Below, piece after piece: positions 33,318 through 41,916 of a stretch of 64,000 bases of DNA. The notes under the pieces were generated by a model. The model was not told where the DNA came from. It saw nothing but the letters and a program-made list of their open reading frames with translations, and made no database searches. This DNA comes from Gemmatimonadaceae bacterium (GTDB lineage Bacteria > Gemmatimonadota > Gemmatimonadetes > Gemmatimonadales > Gemmatimonadaceae): contig JAICOJ010000004.1 in NCBI GenBank assembly GCA_025930755.1, forward strand, positions 19,654 to 83,653, in the 5' to 3' direction. The translations under genes and the position numbers were made by a program. Position 1 is the first letter of the stretch. Every line of letters starts with the position of its first letter.

Positions 33318-34034
33318 CTACCCTAACGCGATCACCTGTCCTGTCATCGGCTTCGACGCGTCCGAGCACAACCACGCGACCATGCGCGCCACATCTTCAC
33401 GCTCCACGTACCGCGCGTCGCTTCCCATGGTCTTCTCGTTCGCCGCGGTACGGATCGAGATGGGGGCAAGGGCGTTCGCACGGACGCCATTCGCACGCTC
33501 TTCCTCCGCAATCGCGCGCATGAGCGTGAGCACGCCGCTCTTCGCGGTGACATAGGCGGCCATGTTCGCGACGGACGCGCCGGGAAGCGCGGAGGCCGAT
33601 CCGAAGAACACGAACGCTCCGTGCGCAGCGCGAACCAAGGGGAGAAATGCGCGCGCCGTGAGCGCGGCCGTCGTCAGGTTGAGCGCCAGCTGCTTCTGCC
33701 ACACGGCGGGTGCGCTGTCGGCGACGCTCGACATCCCAAAGCCACCCGCGAGGTGCACGAGGGCATCGAGCCGGTTGTCGTAGCTCGACGCGATGGTCTC
33801 GGCGAGGGTTTGAACGGCGCCCTCATTGGTGAGGTCGCACGCAAATGCGTCCGCCCGCGCCCCGCGCGCGCGGAGCGCGGCGGCGCGGGCCTCGGAGGCA
33901 TCGCTCAACAAGTCGACGGCAGCGATGACCGCCCCCGCGTCGGCCAGAGCGGCGGCGACGGCCTCGCCGACCTGCCCTTCTCGTCCAATCCCGGTGACGA
34001 GCACCGACCGACCGGACAACGGTCTGTGATCCAT
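33318..34034 (-). CDS. Short-chain dehydrogenase/reductase
   Basis: 238 residues from ATG 34034 (MDHRPLSGRSVLVTGIG); a start at 34070 would add a non-conserved leader. Rossmann motif TGIGREGQVGEAV at 16-28, DLTNEGAV adenine contact, LVHLAGGFGM, catalytic Ser in FFGSASALPG and Tyr-Lys in AAYVTAKSG. It is an NAD(P)-dependent oxidoreductase of the classical SDR type. Substrate unknown. The C-terminal end touches element D. It is divergent from the phospholipase D gene with 78 bases between. Confidence 0.9.
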   Translation of the reverse strand: MDHRPLSGRSVLVTGIGREGQVGEAVAAALADAGAVIAAVDLLSDASEARAAALRARGARADAFACDLTNEGAVQTLAETIASSYDNRLDALVHLAGGFGMSSVADSAPAVWQKQLALNLTTAALTARAFLPLVRAAHGAFVFFGSASALPGASVANMAAYVTAKSGVLTLMRAIAEEERANGVRANALAPISIRTAANEKTMGSDARYVEREDVARMVAWLCSDASKPMTGQVIALG

Positions 34035-34111
34035 GGCGGGAAACGATGGGATTCCGGACGTAAAGCGCAAGCACGGATATTGAGTGGCAGTACGGTGACG
34101 GCTATGCTCTC

Positions 34112-35446
34112 GTGCGTCGCGACGGCCGCCATTCCTTTCGACTCGATACCGTGAGCGCTCTCAAGACCACCGGGGTCATTACCGCGGGCATTCTTCTTCT
34201 CGGGTTCTCGTGCGTCGGCGTGCTCTATCTGACCCGCGGCACGCCGGTGTCGTCGGTCAAAACGTTCGGTCAGGTGCCCCCTCCCGGGGTCCTCGATCCG
34301 CTTTTTCGTCGCACCATCGAGCTGCTCGCGGGAATGACGATGCAGGACGGGAACGACGTGGAAGTGCTCGTCAACGGGGATCAGACCTATCCGCGGCTGT
34401 GGGCCGATCTCCGGTCGGCCCGTCAGACGATCACGCTGCAGATGTACTACGGCAATCCGGGAAAGGTCGCGGATACCGTCAAGAGCATTCTGATCGAGCG
34501 CGCACGGGCGGGGGTTCGCGTGCTCTTTCTGCATGACGCGATCGGCTCGCAGAATCTGAAAGAACAGTGGCAGGACAGTCTGCGCGCCGCGGGGGTGCAG
34601 GTGGCGGTATTCCGGCCGCCACGATGGTATCAGCTCGACAAGGCGGGCCATCGCTCACATATCCGCGTGGTCGTTATCGATGGCCACATCGGCTACACCG
34701 GTGGCTTCGGCATCGACGACAAATGGCTGGGCGACGGCCGAACCAACGGGAGCTGGCGCGATACCAACGTTCGCTTCCTGGGTCCCGCCGTGATGCAGCT
34801 TCAAGCCGCGTTCGCGGCCGGCTGGGCGGAAGCGACCGGAGAGCTGATCACCGGTCAGCTCTTCTTTCCGATCGAGGAATTCCGGAGTGACGGCGACGAC
34901 TTCGGTGCCTTGCTGCACATGGCGCCGACCATCGGCAGCACGCCCGCCGAACGCTTCCTCGCACTCTCGATCGAGGCAGCGCGCCGCACGCTGTACATCG
35001 CGAACTCGTATTTCGTGCCGGACGATGACTTTCGCCGCATGCTGGTGGCGGCTGCACGGCGCGGCGTGGATGTCCGCATCCTGACCGCCAGCGACAAGAC
35101 CGACATCAAGACGACGTGGTATGCCGGCCGGAAGCGCTACGAGGAGCTGCTGGAAGGAGGCGTCCGCGTCTACGAGTACGCGCCGACGATGATGCACGCG
35201 AAGACGTTCGTCATCGATGGCGTCTGGAGCACGGTCGGCACGATGAACTTCGACAACCGGTCGCTCGCCTACAACGACGAGTCCAACCTCGTCACCTTCG
35301 ATCGACGGGTCGGGGCCACGATGGACTCGATCTTCCTCGAGGACCTCGAGCACTCGACGGAGATCAAGCTGGAGACGTTCCGCCGTCGTCCCTGGCATCA
35401 GAAGGTCTTCGAGAGCGGCGCGAACATCCTGTCGCGCCTCCTGTGA
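34112..35446 (+). CDS. Phospholipase D/cardiolipin synthase-family protein
   Basis: 444 residues. One transmembrane helix near the N-terminus (TTGVITAGILLLGFSCVGVL). Two PLD half-domains: the first HKD motif at H183-I-R185-x4-D190 has Arg in place of Lys (SHIRVVVIDGHIGYTGG); the second at H362-A-K364-x4-D369 is standard (MMHAKTFVIDG), with GTMNFDNRS after it. The pattern is most like ClsB/ClsC-type cardiolipin synthases. Start could be GTG 34112 or GTG 34151, which keeps the helix. 31 bases before the Lhr gene. The Lys to Arg change may lower or alter activity. Confidence 0.87.
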   Translation: MRRDGRHSFRLDTVSALKTTGVITAGILLLGFSCVGVLYLTRGTPVSSVKTFGQVPPPGVLDPLFRRTIELLAGMTMQDGNDVEVLVNGDQTYPRLWADLRSARQTITLQMYYGNPGKVADTVKSILIERARAGVRVLFLHDAIGSQNLKEQWQDSLRAAGVQVAVFRPPRWYQLDKAGHRSHIRVVVIDGHIGYTGGFGIDDKWLGDGRTNGSWRDTNVRFLGPAVMQLQAAFAAGWAEATGELITGQLFFPIEEFRSDGDDFGALLHMAPTIGSTPAERFLALSIEAARRTLYIANSYFVPDDDFRRMLVAAARRGVDVRILTASDKTDIKTTWYAGRKRYEELLEGGVRVYEYAPTMMHAKTFVIDGVWSTVGTMNFDNRSLAYNDESNLVTFDRRVGATMDSIFLEDLEHSTEIKLETFRRRPWHQKVFESGANILSRLL

Positions 35447-35477
35447 CACGGTCCCGCCCCCGCCGGACCACGCGCGT

Positions 35478-38400
35478 GTGAGCGCCCGCGGCGCGTCCGC
35501 GCTGCGCACCTTTCATCCGCTGGTGCGCGCGTGGTTCACCGAGACGTTAGGCTCGCCGAGCGAGCCGCAGCGGCAGGGGTGGCCGGCGATCGCGAGTGGT
35601 GACCACACGCTGGTTCTCGCGCCCACCGGAACGGGCAAGACGCTGGCCGCCTTTCTGTGGGAGCTCAACGCGCTCATCGTCGACGGACTCGCCGACCCGC
35701 TGCCCAACGCGATTCGCATCCTCTACGTCTCGCCGCTCAAGGCGCTGAACAACGACATCCAGCGAAATCTCGAGCGGCCGCTGGCGGATCTCCGGCAGCG
35801 GTTCGAGCACGCCGGGAAGGTGTTTCCCGACATTCGTGTCGCGGTTCGAACCGGGGATACCTCCGCCTCGGCACGTGCGCGGATGCTGCGAAAGACTCCG
35901 CACATCCTGATCACGACGCCGGAATCGCTCAACATCCTGCTGACGAGCACCCGGGGTCGCGGGATGTTCTCCGACGTGCGCGTGGTGATCGTGGACGAGA
36001 TTCACGCGGTCGCGGGGACCAAACGAGGCGTGCACCTCGCGTTACAGCTCGAGAGACTGGAGGCGCTGACCGGACGGGCGCCGCAGCGCATCGGCCTTTC
36101 CGCAACGGTGAGACCGGTGGGCGAGATTGCCTGGTTCCTGGCGGGCACGAGCGCTGCTCAGAGGGTCCCCGAGGATCGAGGAAGGGGAAACGACGCTCGA
36201 CGTGACGACCGTCCGGCGGGCGTACGAGTCGTCGATTGCGGACTCGTCAAGCAGCTCGACATCGCGGTGCGCGCGCCCGTGCCCGACCTGGCGAACGTCG
36301 GCGGCAGCGTCTGGCCGAAGGTCATCCCGCTCGTGCTCGAGCGCGTCCGGGAATCCCGAACCACGCTCGTCTTCGTCAACAATCGCGCGCAGGCCGAAAA
36401 GATCGCCGCGCGGCTGAATGCGCTCGCGGAGGAGGAGATCGCGCAGCCGTACCACGGCTCGCTCGCCCGTGAGCGTCGCCTGAAACTCGAGCTCGCCCTC
36501 AAGGCGGGAGAATTGCGGGCGCTGGTCGCGACGAGCTCGCTCGAGCTCGGCATCGACATTGGATCGGTCGATCTGGTCATTCAGCTTCAGTCGCCGAAGC
36601 GTGTCACCTCCGGGCTGCAGCGCATTGGCCGCGCCGGCCACACCCTTGGCGAAACGAGCCGAGGCGTGCTCGTTCCGACCTTCCGTGACGACCTGGTGGA
36701 GATCGTCGCGATCGCCGAAGCCATGCGCGAAGGCGACGTCGAGCCGACGATCGTGCCTCAGAACGCGCTCGACGTGCTCGCACAAACCATCACGGCGATG
36801 GTGTCAGTGGACGACTGGCGCGCGGACGACCTGTTCGCGCTCGTCCAGCGCGCGTACCCGTACCATCGACTGACGCGCGCGGTATTCGACGAAGTCGTGT
36901 CCATGCTCGCCGGAAAGTACCCGTCTGACATCGCCGGCGAGCTCGAGGCGCGAATCACCTGGGACCGGGTGAACGGCGTGATCACGGGATCGCGAGCGAG
37001 CCGCATGCTGGCGGTGATCTCCGGCGGAATGATTCCCGATCGGGGACTGTACGCCGTCACGCTCCCCGATCGCACTCGTCTCGGCGAGCTGGATGAGGAA
37101 TTCGTACACGAATCGCGCGTCGGCGACGTCTTCCAGCTCGGCTCGTCGACCTGGCGGATCGCGACCATCGAGCGCGATCGCGTGATTGTGCACCCCGCGC
37201 CGGGCGCGCCCGCGCGAATGCCCTTCTGGCACGGTGAGTACGGCGCGCGCGCCGTGGGAATGGCGCGTCGCGTGGGCGCGGTGCGAAGACTCGAGACGCC
37301 GTCAGCGACGTCACCGGGCGCCTCGAACGTCTCGGTGGATGAAGCCTCGAGGACATCGCTCGAGCACTACGTCGCGGAGCAGCGCGCGGCGACCGGGGCC
37401 GTGCCTGACGAGCGCACCATCGTCGTCGAGTACTTTCGCGATGACCTCGGGGCATGGCGGATCGTACTGCACTCGATCTTTGGCGGTCGGGTGAACGCGC
37501 CGTGGGGGATGGCGCTCGCGCAACGGCTCCGGGAGGCGCTCACCGCGAGCATGTCGGGCCCGTCGGAGCCGGGAGTGACGCGGATCGACATTCAGGTGCA
37601 GACCACCGACGATGGTGTCATGCTCCGGCTGCCCGATCTCGGCGGGGCGCCGCCGGTGGACCGCGTGCTCGGGCTCACGGCGGATGAGGCCCGGCGACGC
37701 GTCATCGAGGAGGTGGGCACCACCTCGCTCTTCGGGGCGCGCTTCCGCATGAACGCGGCGCGTGCGCTCCTCCTGCCTCGCGGAACCGCTCGGCGGCGCA
37801 TGCCACTCTGGTTGCAGCGCCTCAAGGCCGCGGACCTGCTGGAGACGGTTCGTTCGTGGCCGGAGTTCCCGATCCTGGTCGAGACTTATCGCGAAGTGCT
37901 TCGCGACGCGTTCGATCTCGAGGCGTTGCTCGATGTCCTGAAGGAGATCGCCGCCGGCCGCATCGCGGTGCGCGTCGTGGAGACGGCGCAACCATCGCCG
38001 TTCGCGGCCAGCCTCCAGTTCGGGTTCGTCATGGACTGGCTCTACGGCGATGATACCCCGAGAGCCGAGCGCCGTGCAGCGCTCCTCGCCGTCGATCGGG
38101 CCCTGCTCGACGATGTCATGCTGGTGGAAGGCGCTGACGACGACCTTCGCGAGGCGATCGAGGCGCTGCTGGCCATCCGACGGGGGACGGCGCCGCATCG
38201 TCGCGCCCGCAGCGCGGATGAGCTGGCGCAGCTCATCGATCGCGCCGGCGATCTCACCGCCGTGGAGGTTCGCGAGCGCATCGCCGAGCCGGGGGACTGG
38301 AAGCGGGGCGATCCGCTCGATGAGCTTCTGGAAACCGGGCGCGTCATCGCCGTTCCGGTCGTGACCCAACGCGCTCGCGAGTGGCGGTTCATCCTGACCG

Positions 38401-40133
38401 AGGATTATCCCCGGTTTGCGGCGGCCCTTGGCACGGAGTCGTTAGGTACCGTCCGAGGCGGTGTCGAGCTGCGCGAGATGGCCGCGGCCGATGCCGTCCC
38501 CGATGCCCTGCGGACGCCGGCGCTCGATCCGCTCGCCGGCCGGCGGGAGGTGGTGGCGAGGTTCCTGGCCCTTTCGGGGCCCGTGACCGCCGCCGAGCTC
38601 ATGGCACGATATCCATGGGACGGCGACTGGGTGCGCGCGCGCCTGACCGACTGGGAGCGCACTGGGCGGCTCCTGCGCGGCCGCTATCGCCGCGACGTGC
38701 GGGAACCGGAGTGGTGCTCGCGCCGTGTCGTGGAGCGCGCACGGCTGCGCGCGCTGGCGGAGCTCCGGCGGCAGATCGCGGCGGTCGAGATGCCTGCGTT
38801 CGCCGCGTTTCTCCAGCGGTGGCAGCACGTCGATCCGCGTCATCGCATGACCGGAAGCGAGGGGGTCGAGCGCGCACTCGTGCAACTGCTGGGCATCGCG
38901 CGCCCGCCCGAGGGTTGGGAACGGGACTACCTTCCGGCGCGGCTGGAGCGCTATGAGCCGGCCTGGCTGGCTCAGCTCGGTGCATCCGGGCGTTTCGTGT
39001 GGTCCGGGACCCCTCGCCTCGATGCGAGCAGGCGGACAATCGCGCTCCACGCGCTCCGGTTCGTCGAGCGCGGCTCGGGGTCGCTCTGGATGGCGCCGTC
39101 GTCGGACGCGCTTCCGCTGAGCGACCAGGCAAGCGCGACGCGGGCGGCGCTCGCACGGCACGGCGCGTCGTTTCTCGCCGAGCTGCAGGCGGTGAGCGGC
39201 ATCTCCATGCTCGGGCTGCGTGATGCCCTGCGGGAGCTCGTCGCCGCCGGTGAGGTGACGAATGACGCCATCGAGGCGATGCGCGAGGTAACACGCCTGC
39301 GGCCCCTGCCTAACCGCACGCGGCCGGGTCCGGACGATCCGACGCGGTGGCTTCCTCTCGACTATGCCCCGAGTGCGGGGCGACGGGTGGTGCAGCGTCG
39401 GATGTCGGTACGACGGCTACCGCGGTGGCGGCGCCCCGATCGCACGGGATCGGTCTCGGGTTGGGTCGGACGCTGGTCGCTGGTTCGAGCGCCGGGAACC
39501 ATGGGTGAACCCCCGTCGCCTGAGGACCACGCGGCCGCCATCGCGCGGCAGTGGCTGGAGCGTTACGGCATTGTCGCGCGCACCTGGTGGCGGCGTGAAC
39601 GTCCACCGGTGCCGTGGCGCAGCATCTATCTCGAGCTGAAGCGCATGGAGTTTCGCGGTGAGGTGCGCCGCGGCTACTTCGTGCGCGGGCTGGCGGGTGC
39701 GCAGTTCGCGCTCCCGGAGGCGGTGGAGCAGCTGCGTGAGACGGAGCCTGACGCGGCCGCGCCCTTCGTCGTCGTCGCCGCGAGCGATCCGGCGAATCCC
39801 TATACGATCGAGCTGGAAGGTGTCGACATCGATCCGCTGTCGCGGCCGCGTGGTCGCGGCGCGCTGCTCGTCACGCGTGAGGGACGCGTCGCAATGTCCG
39901 TCGAGGGGCGCGGACGACGAATCACAGTCGCGCCATGGATGGTCGACGCCGATGTCACGGCCGCTGCGACCGCGCTTCTCGCCCATCTTCGTGCGGCGCG
40001 CGCGTTGAGCGCGCGCCCGCGCGACGTCGAGATCGAGACGATCGATGGAGTGAACGCCGCGGCGATGCGGTGGACCGAGGCGTTCCTGAAGGCGGGATTC
40101 AGGCGGGAGACGAGCCGATTGCGCGGGTTCTGA
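35478..40133 (+). CDS. lhr: Lhr-type large ATP-dependent helicase
   Basis: 1551 residues, equal to E. coli Lhr (about 1540). Residues 15-420 hold the two RecA domains: Q-motif SEPQRQGWPAI, Walker A APTGTGKT, DEIH box in IVDEIHAVAGTKRG, SAT motif LSATVRPVGE and motif VI in QRIGRAGHTLGE. A winged-helix and Lhr core domain follow to about 880, and the long C-terminal part (about 880-1551) is the Lhr-specific CTD, as in Lhr-like proteins. Lhr is a 3'-5' single-stranded DNA translocase linked to DNA damage tolerance. Residues about 228-255 form a charged insertion of no known role. GTG start 35478. Confidence 0.95.
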   Translation: MSARGASALRTFHPLVRAWFTETLGSPSEPQRQGWPAIASGDHTLVLAPTGTGKTLAAFLWELNALIVDGLADPLPNAIRILYVSPLKALNNDIQRNLERPLADLRQRFEHAGKVFPDIRVAVRTGDTSASARARMLRKTPHILITTPESLNILLTSTRGRGMFSDVRVVIVDEIHAVAGTKRGVHLALQLERLEALTGRAPQRIGLSATVRPVGEIAWFLAGTSAAQRVPEDRGRGNDARRDDRPAGVRVVDCGLVKQLDIAVRAPVPDLANVGGSVWPKVIPLVLERVRESRTTLVFVNNRAQAEKIAARLNALAEEEIAQPYHGSLARERRLKLELALKAGELRALVATSSLELGIDIGSVDLVIQLQSPKRVTSGLQRIGRAGHTLGETSRGVLVPTFRDDLVEIVAIAEAMREGDVEPTIVPQNALDVLAQTITAMVSVDDWRADDLFALVQRAYPYHRLTRAVFDEVVSMLAGKYPSDIAGELEARITWDRVNGVITGSRASRMLAVISGGMIPDRGLYAVTLPDRTRLGELDEEFVHESRVGDVFQLGSSTWRIATIERDRVIVHPAPGAPARMPFWHGEYGARAVGMARRVGAVRRLETPSATSPGASNVSVDEASRTSLEHYVAEQRAATGAVPDERTIVVEYFRDDLGAWRIVLHSIFGGRVNAPWGMALAQRLREALTASMSGPSEPGVTRIDIQVQTTDDGVMLRLPDLGGAPPVDRVLGLTADEARRRVIEEVGTTSLFGARFRMNAARALLLPRGTARRRMPLWLQRLKAADLLETVRSWPEFPILVETYREVLRDAFDLEALLDVLKEIAAGRIAVRVVETAQPSPFAASLQFGFVMDWLYGDDTPRAERRAALLAVDRALLDDVMLVEGADDDLREAIEALLAIRRGTAPHRRARSADELAQLIDRAGDLTAVEVRERIAEPGDWKRGDPLDELLETGRVIAVPVVTQRAREWRFILTEDYPRFAAALGTESLGTVRGGVELREMAAADAVPDALRTPALDPLAGRREVVARFLALSGPVTAAELMARYPWDGDWVRARLTDWERTGRLLRGRYRRDVREPEWCSRRVVERARLRALAELRRQIAAVEMPAFAAFLQRWQHVDPRHRMTGSEGVERALVQLLGIARPPEGWERDYLPARLERYEPAWLAQLGASGRFVWSGTPRLDASRRTIALHALRFVERGSGSLWMAPSSDALPLSDQASATRAALARHGASFLAELQAVSGISMLGLRDALRELVAAGEVTNDAIEAMREVTRLRPLPNRTRPGPDDPTRWLPLDYAPSAGRRVVQRRMSVRRLPRWRRPDRTGSVSGWVGRWSLVRAPGTMGEPPSPEDHAAAIARQWLERYGIVARTWWRRERPPVPWRSIYLELKRMEFRGEVRRGYFVRGLAGAQFALPEAVEQLRETEPDAAAPFVVVAASDPANPYTIELEGVDIDPLSRPRGRGALLVTREGRVAMSVEGRGRRITVAPWMVDADVTAAATALLAHLRAARALSARPRDVEIETIDGVNAAAMRWTEAFLKAGFRRETSRLRGF

Positions 40134-40151
40134 TTCCTTGGGAACGGCAAG

Positions 40152-40333
40152 GATTCAGAGTTCAGACTTCCGATTGCCGGCTGTCTGCATCCACCCACGG
40201 AGCAATCTGGTCCTTCCCGCGGGATCCGCGTCTCTCCTGTACCTGGATGCCGGCCTCGCACAATCGCGACGGGGCTCAAAGCAGCTACGGGGAGCCGCAC
40301 TGGCTCCCCGTTTGGTTGCTGAATTTTGAAATC
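40152..40333. repeat. Heptamer element E (GATTCAG) with terminator core after lhr
   Basis: Heptamers GATTCAG-AGTTCAG-ACTTCCG-ATTGCCG (40152-40179) face inverted copies near 40312-40333 (reverse complement GATTTCA-AAATTCA-GCAACCA). Near the right arm a perfect hairpin CGGGGAGCC/GGCTCCCCG (40288-40310) with loop GCACT is followed by TTTGGTT, a terminator for lhr. The same CGGGGAGCC core occurs in element F. Confidence 0.75.
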
Positions 40334-40352
40334 GATGTCTTTCCTTATCGCT

Positions 40353-40901
40353 CTACCGTATATCCTCGCGCCCGAGGGCCGCTCGAACCGCCTCGCGAAT
40401 CGCGACGACCGCCGTTGATGATGACGCTGGCGAATCGTCGCGCACGTGCAGCTCGATGCCGTCCGCGACGTGCACGCGGCGCCACACACCATCGAGCTCT
40501 CCGTCGCGGACGACCGCGATGTCCGACCCCGCGCCAAGTGCGGGAGCGAGCGCAGTGGCGACGCGTCGCTCGAGGGCATCGCCTGTCAGCTCGACGAGCT
40601 CCGGCTTGATGCGCTCCAGCGTCTGTCCCTCCCGCTGCCGGATCTTGATGTGAAGCAGCTGGAGCAGATGGCGATACCCATAGGTCGCCGCCGTGCCGGT
40701 GCCCTCGGGACGGTCGAGCAGCCCGTTGGCGACGTAGAACCGAATGGCGCGTGCACTGAGCGACGCGCGGGCGGCGGCGTTGGTCGGACGCATCGCGGCG
40801 GCATCGACGAGCGCGGTGGCGTGCGCGGCGAGTCCGCGCGCGTTCCACGGCGCGTGGCGCGCGTGGGCGCGGAGCAGGGCAACGGGCGATGAATCCGCCA
40901 T
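40353..40901 (-). CDS. MerR-like transcription regulator
   Basis: 182 residues from ATG 40901. The HTH region SARAIRFYVANGLLDRP followed by YGYRHLLQLLHIK and REGQTLERIK is the winged-helix signature of MerR-type proteins, here at residues 48-105 and not at the very N-terminus; a 45-residue Ala-rich extension precedes it. The C-terminal 75 residues carry a beta-rich effector part (VADGIELHVRDDSP) with no Cys, so it is not a metal or redox sensor of the classic type. Ligand and targets unknown. Between element E and the divergent-reading hydrolase operon. Confidence 0.8.
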   Translation of the reverse strand: MADSSPVALLRAHARHAPWNARGLAAHATALVDAAAMRPTNAAARASLSARAIRFYVANGLLDRPEGTGTAATYGYRHLLQLLHIKIRQREGQTLERIKPELVELTGDALERRVATALAPALGAGSDIAVVRDGELDGVWRRVHVADGIELHVRDDSPASSSTAVVAIREAVRAALGREDIR

Positions 40902-40950
40902 GGTCGGAAGGTACGGCGAACGACTTCGGCGTGCCAGCTAGCGTCAGTCG

Positions 40951-41916
40951 TTACGCGCCCTCAGCGAGGAATCGTATGACGACCCCGTTGAACTCCGCCG
41001 ACTGTTCGTCGTGCGGAACCATGCCGGCCGGATCGAGAATCGTGAGCTGAAAGGCTGGGTTGAGAGCCATGAACCCGCGGGCGTCCTCCACCGGCGTCTC
41101 GACCGCCTGCTCTCCCCACACGAGGAGTACTGGTTGGCGAAGACGTCGAACGGCGCCACGTACATCCAGGTTGAGGTGGCCCGAAAGATAGGCGGCCGGC
41201 GCATGACGTGCGCCGGGCTGATGCGCGGCGCGGTGATAGATGCTCACCAGCTCCGGGGTCACGAAGTCCAGATCGACATACGCGCGCTCGAGCCAGTACC
41301 GGATGCTGCGTCGAGACGCGAGCGCGTTGAACACGGCCGCACCCATGAGGGGCGCATCGACGACCAGGCGCGCGACGTCCCCGCCGGTCGTTGCGGCACT
41401 GTTGCGCCTCACGAGCCCGGTGGGCTCAATGAGCACCAGTGAGGGATACTGTCCCGGATCGCGCGCACCGAGGACGGCGACGTAGGCGGCGGTGAGGGAC
41501 GACGCGATGAGCGTTGTCGGCTCTCCAATGACCTGTCGCGCGAAATCATCGATGAGACGTGTGTAGAGACGCGCGCTGTACCTCACTTGCGGGCGATCCG
41601 ACATGCCGAAGCCGAGGAGATCGAGCGCGTACACGTCGTGTCCCTCGGCGAGGGCATCGACGTTCGACCGCCACTCGTAGGACCAGGCGGCGGTGTGAAT
41701 GCTGTGGAGCAAGAGCAGTGGCCGGCCTTTGCGCGTGCGCGCCTTGCGGTGCGCATAGAAGAGCCGGCGTCCGCGCCAGTCGAACCACTTGTCCTCGCCG
41801 CCGAGGAGATTCTCGAGGGGCGCGACGCCGCGCGTGGCGAGCGCATTCAGTGTCGCGGCCGCGCCGATCGCCGCGCCGCTGGCGAGCAGGGCGCGGCGCC
41901 ACGACGGAAGCCTCAC
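40951..41916 (-). CDS. Alpha/beta hydrolase fold protein with altered oxyanion motif
   Basis: 321 residues from GTG 41916, whose GTGA overlaps the stop of the kinase-like gene. Signal-like or anchor segment ALLASGAAIGAAATLNALA at 9-27. The fold reads LLLLHSIHTAAWSYEW (Ser-Ile in place of the usual His-Gly), LDLLGFGMSDRP, nucleophile elbow IASSLTAAY (normally GxSxG), acid near WGEQAVETP and His in VPHDEQSAEF. Elbow and oxyanion positions depart from consensus, so activity is uncertain. Co-translation with the upstream gene suggests a functional link. Confidence 0.83.
   Translation of the reverse strand: MRLPSWRRALLASGAAIGAAATLNALATRGVAPLENLLGGEDKWFDWRGRRLFYAHRKARTRKGRPLLLLHSIHTAAWSYEWRSNVDALAEGHDVYALDLLGFGMSDRPQVRYSARLYTRLIDDFARQVIGEPTTLIASSLTAAYVAVLGARDPGQYPSLVLIEPTGLVRRNSAATTGGDVARLVVDAPLMGAAVFNALASRRSIRYWLERAYVDLDFVTPELVSIYHRAAHQPGARHAPAAYLSGHLNLDVRGAVRRLRQPVLLVWGEQAVETPVEDARGFMALNPAFQLTILDPAGMVPHDEQSAEFNGVVIRFLAEGA

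Noticed and set aside
36150-36240. Double frameshift in the Lhr gene
   Set aside because: The segment at residues 228-255 looks odd, but the reading frame before and after is continuous and the conserved VVDCGLVKQ motif follows in the same frame; an insertion explains it.
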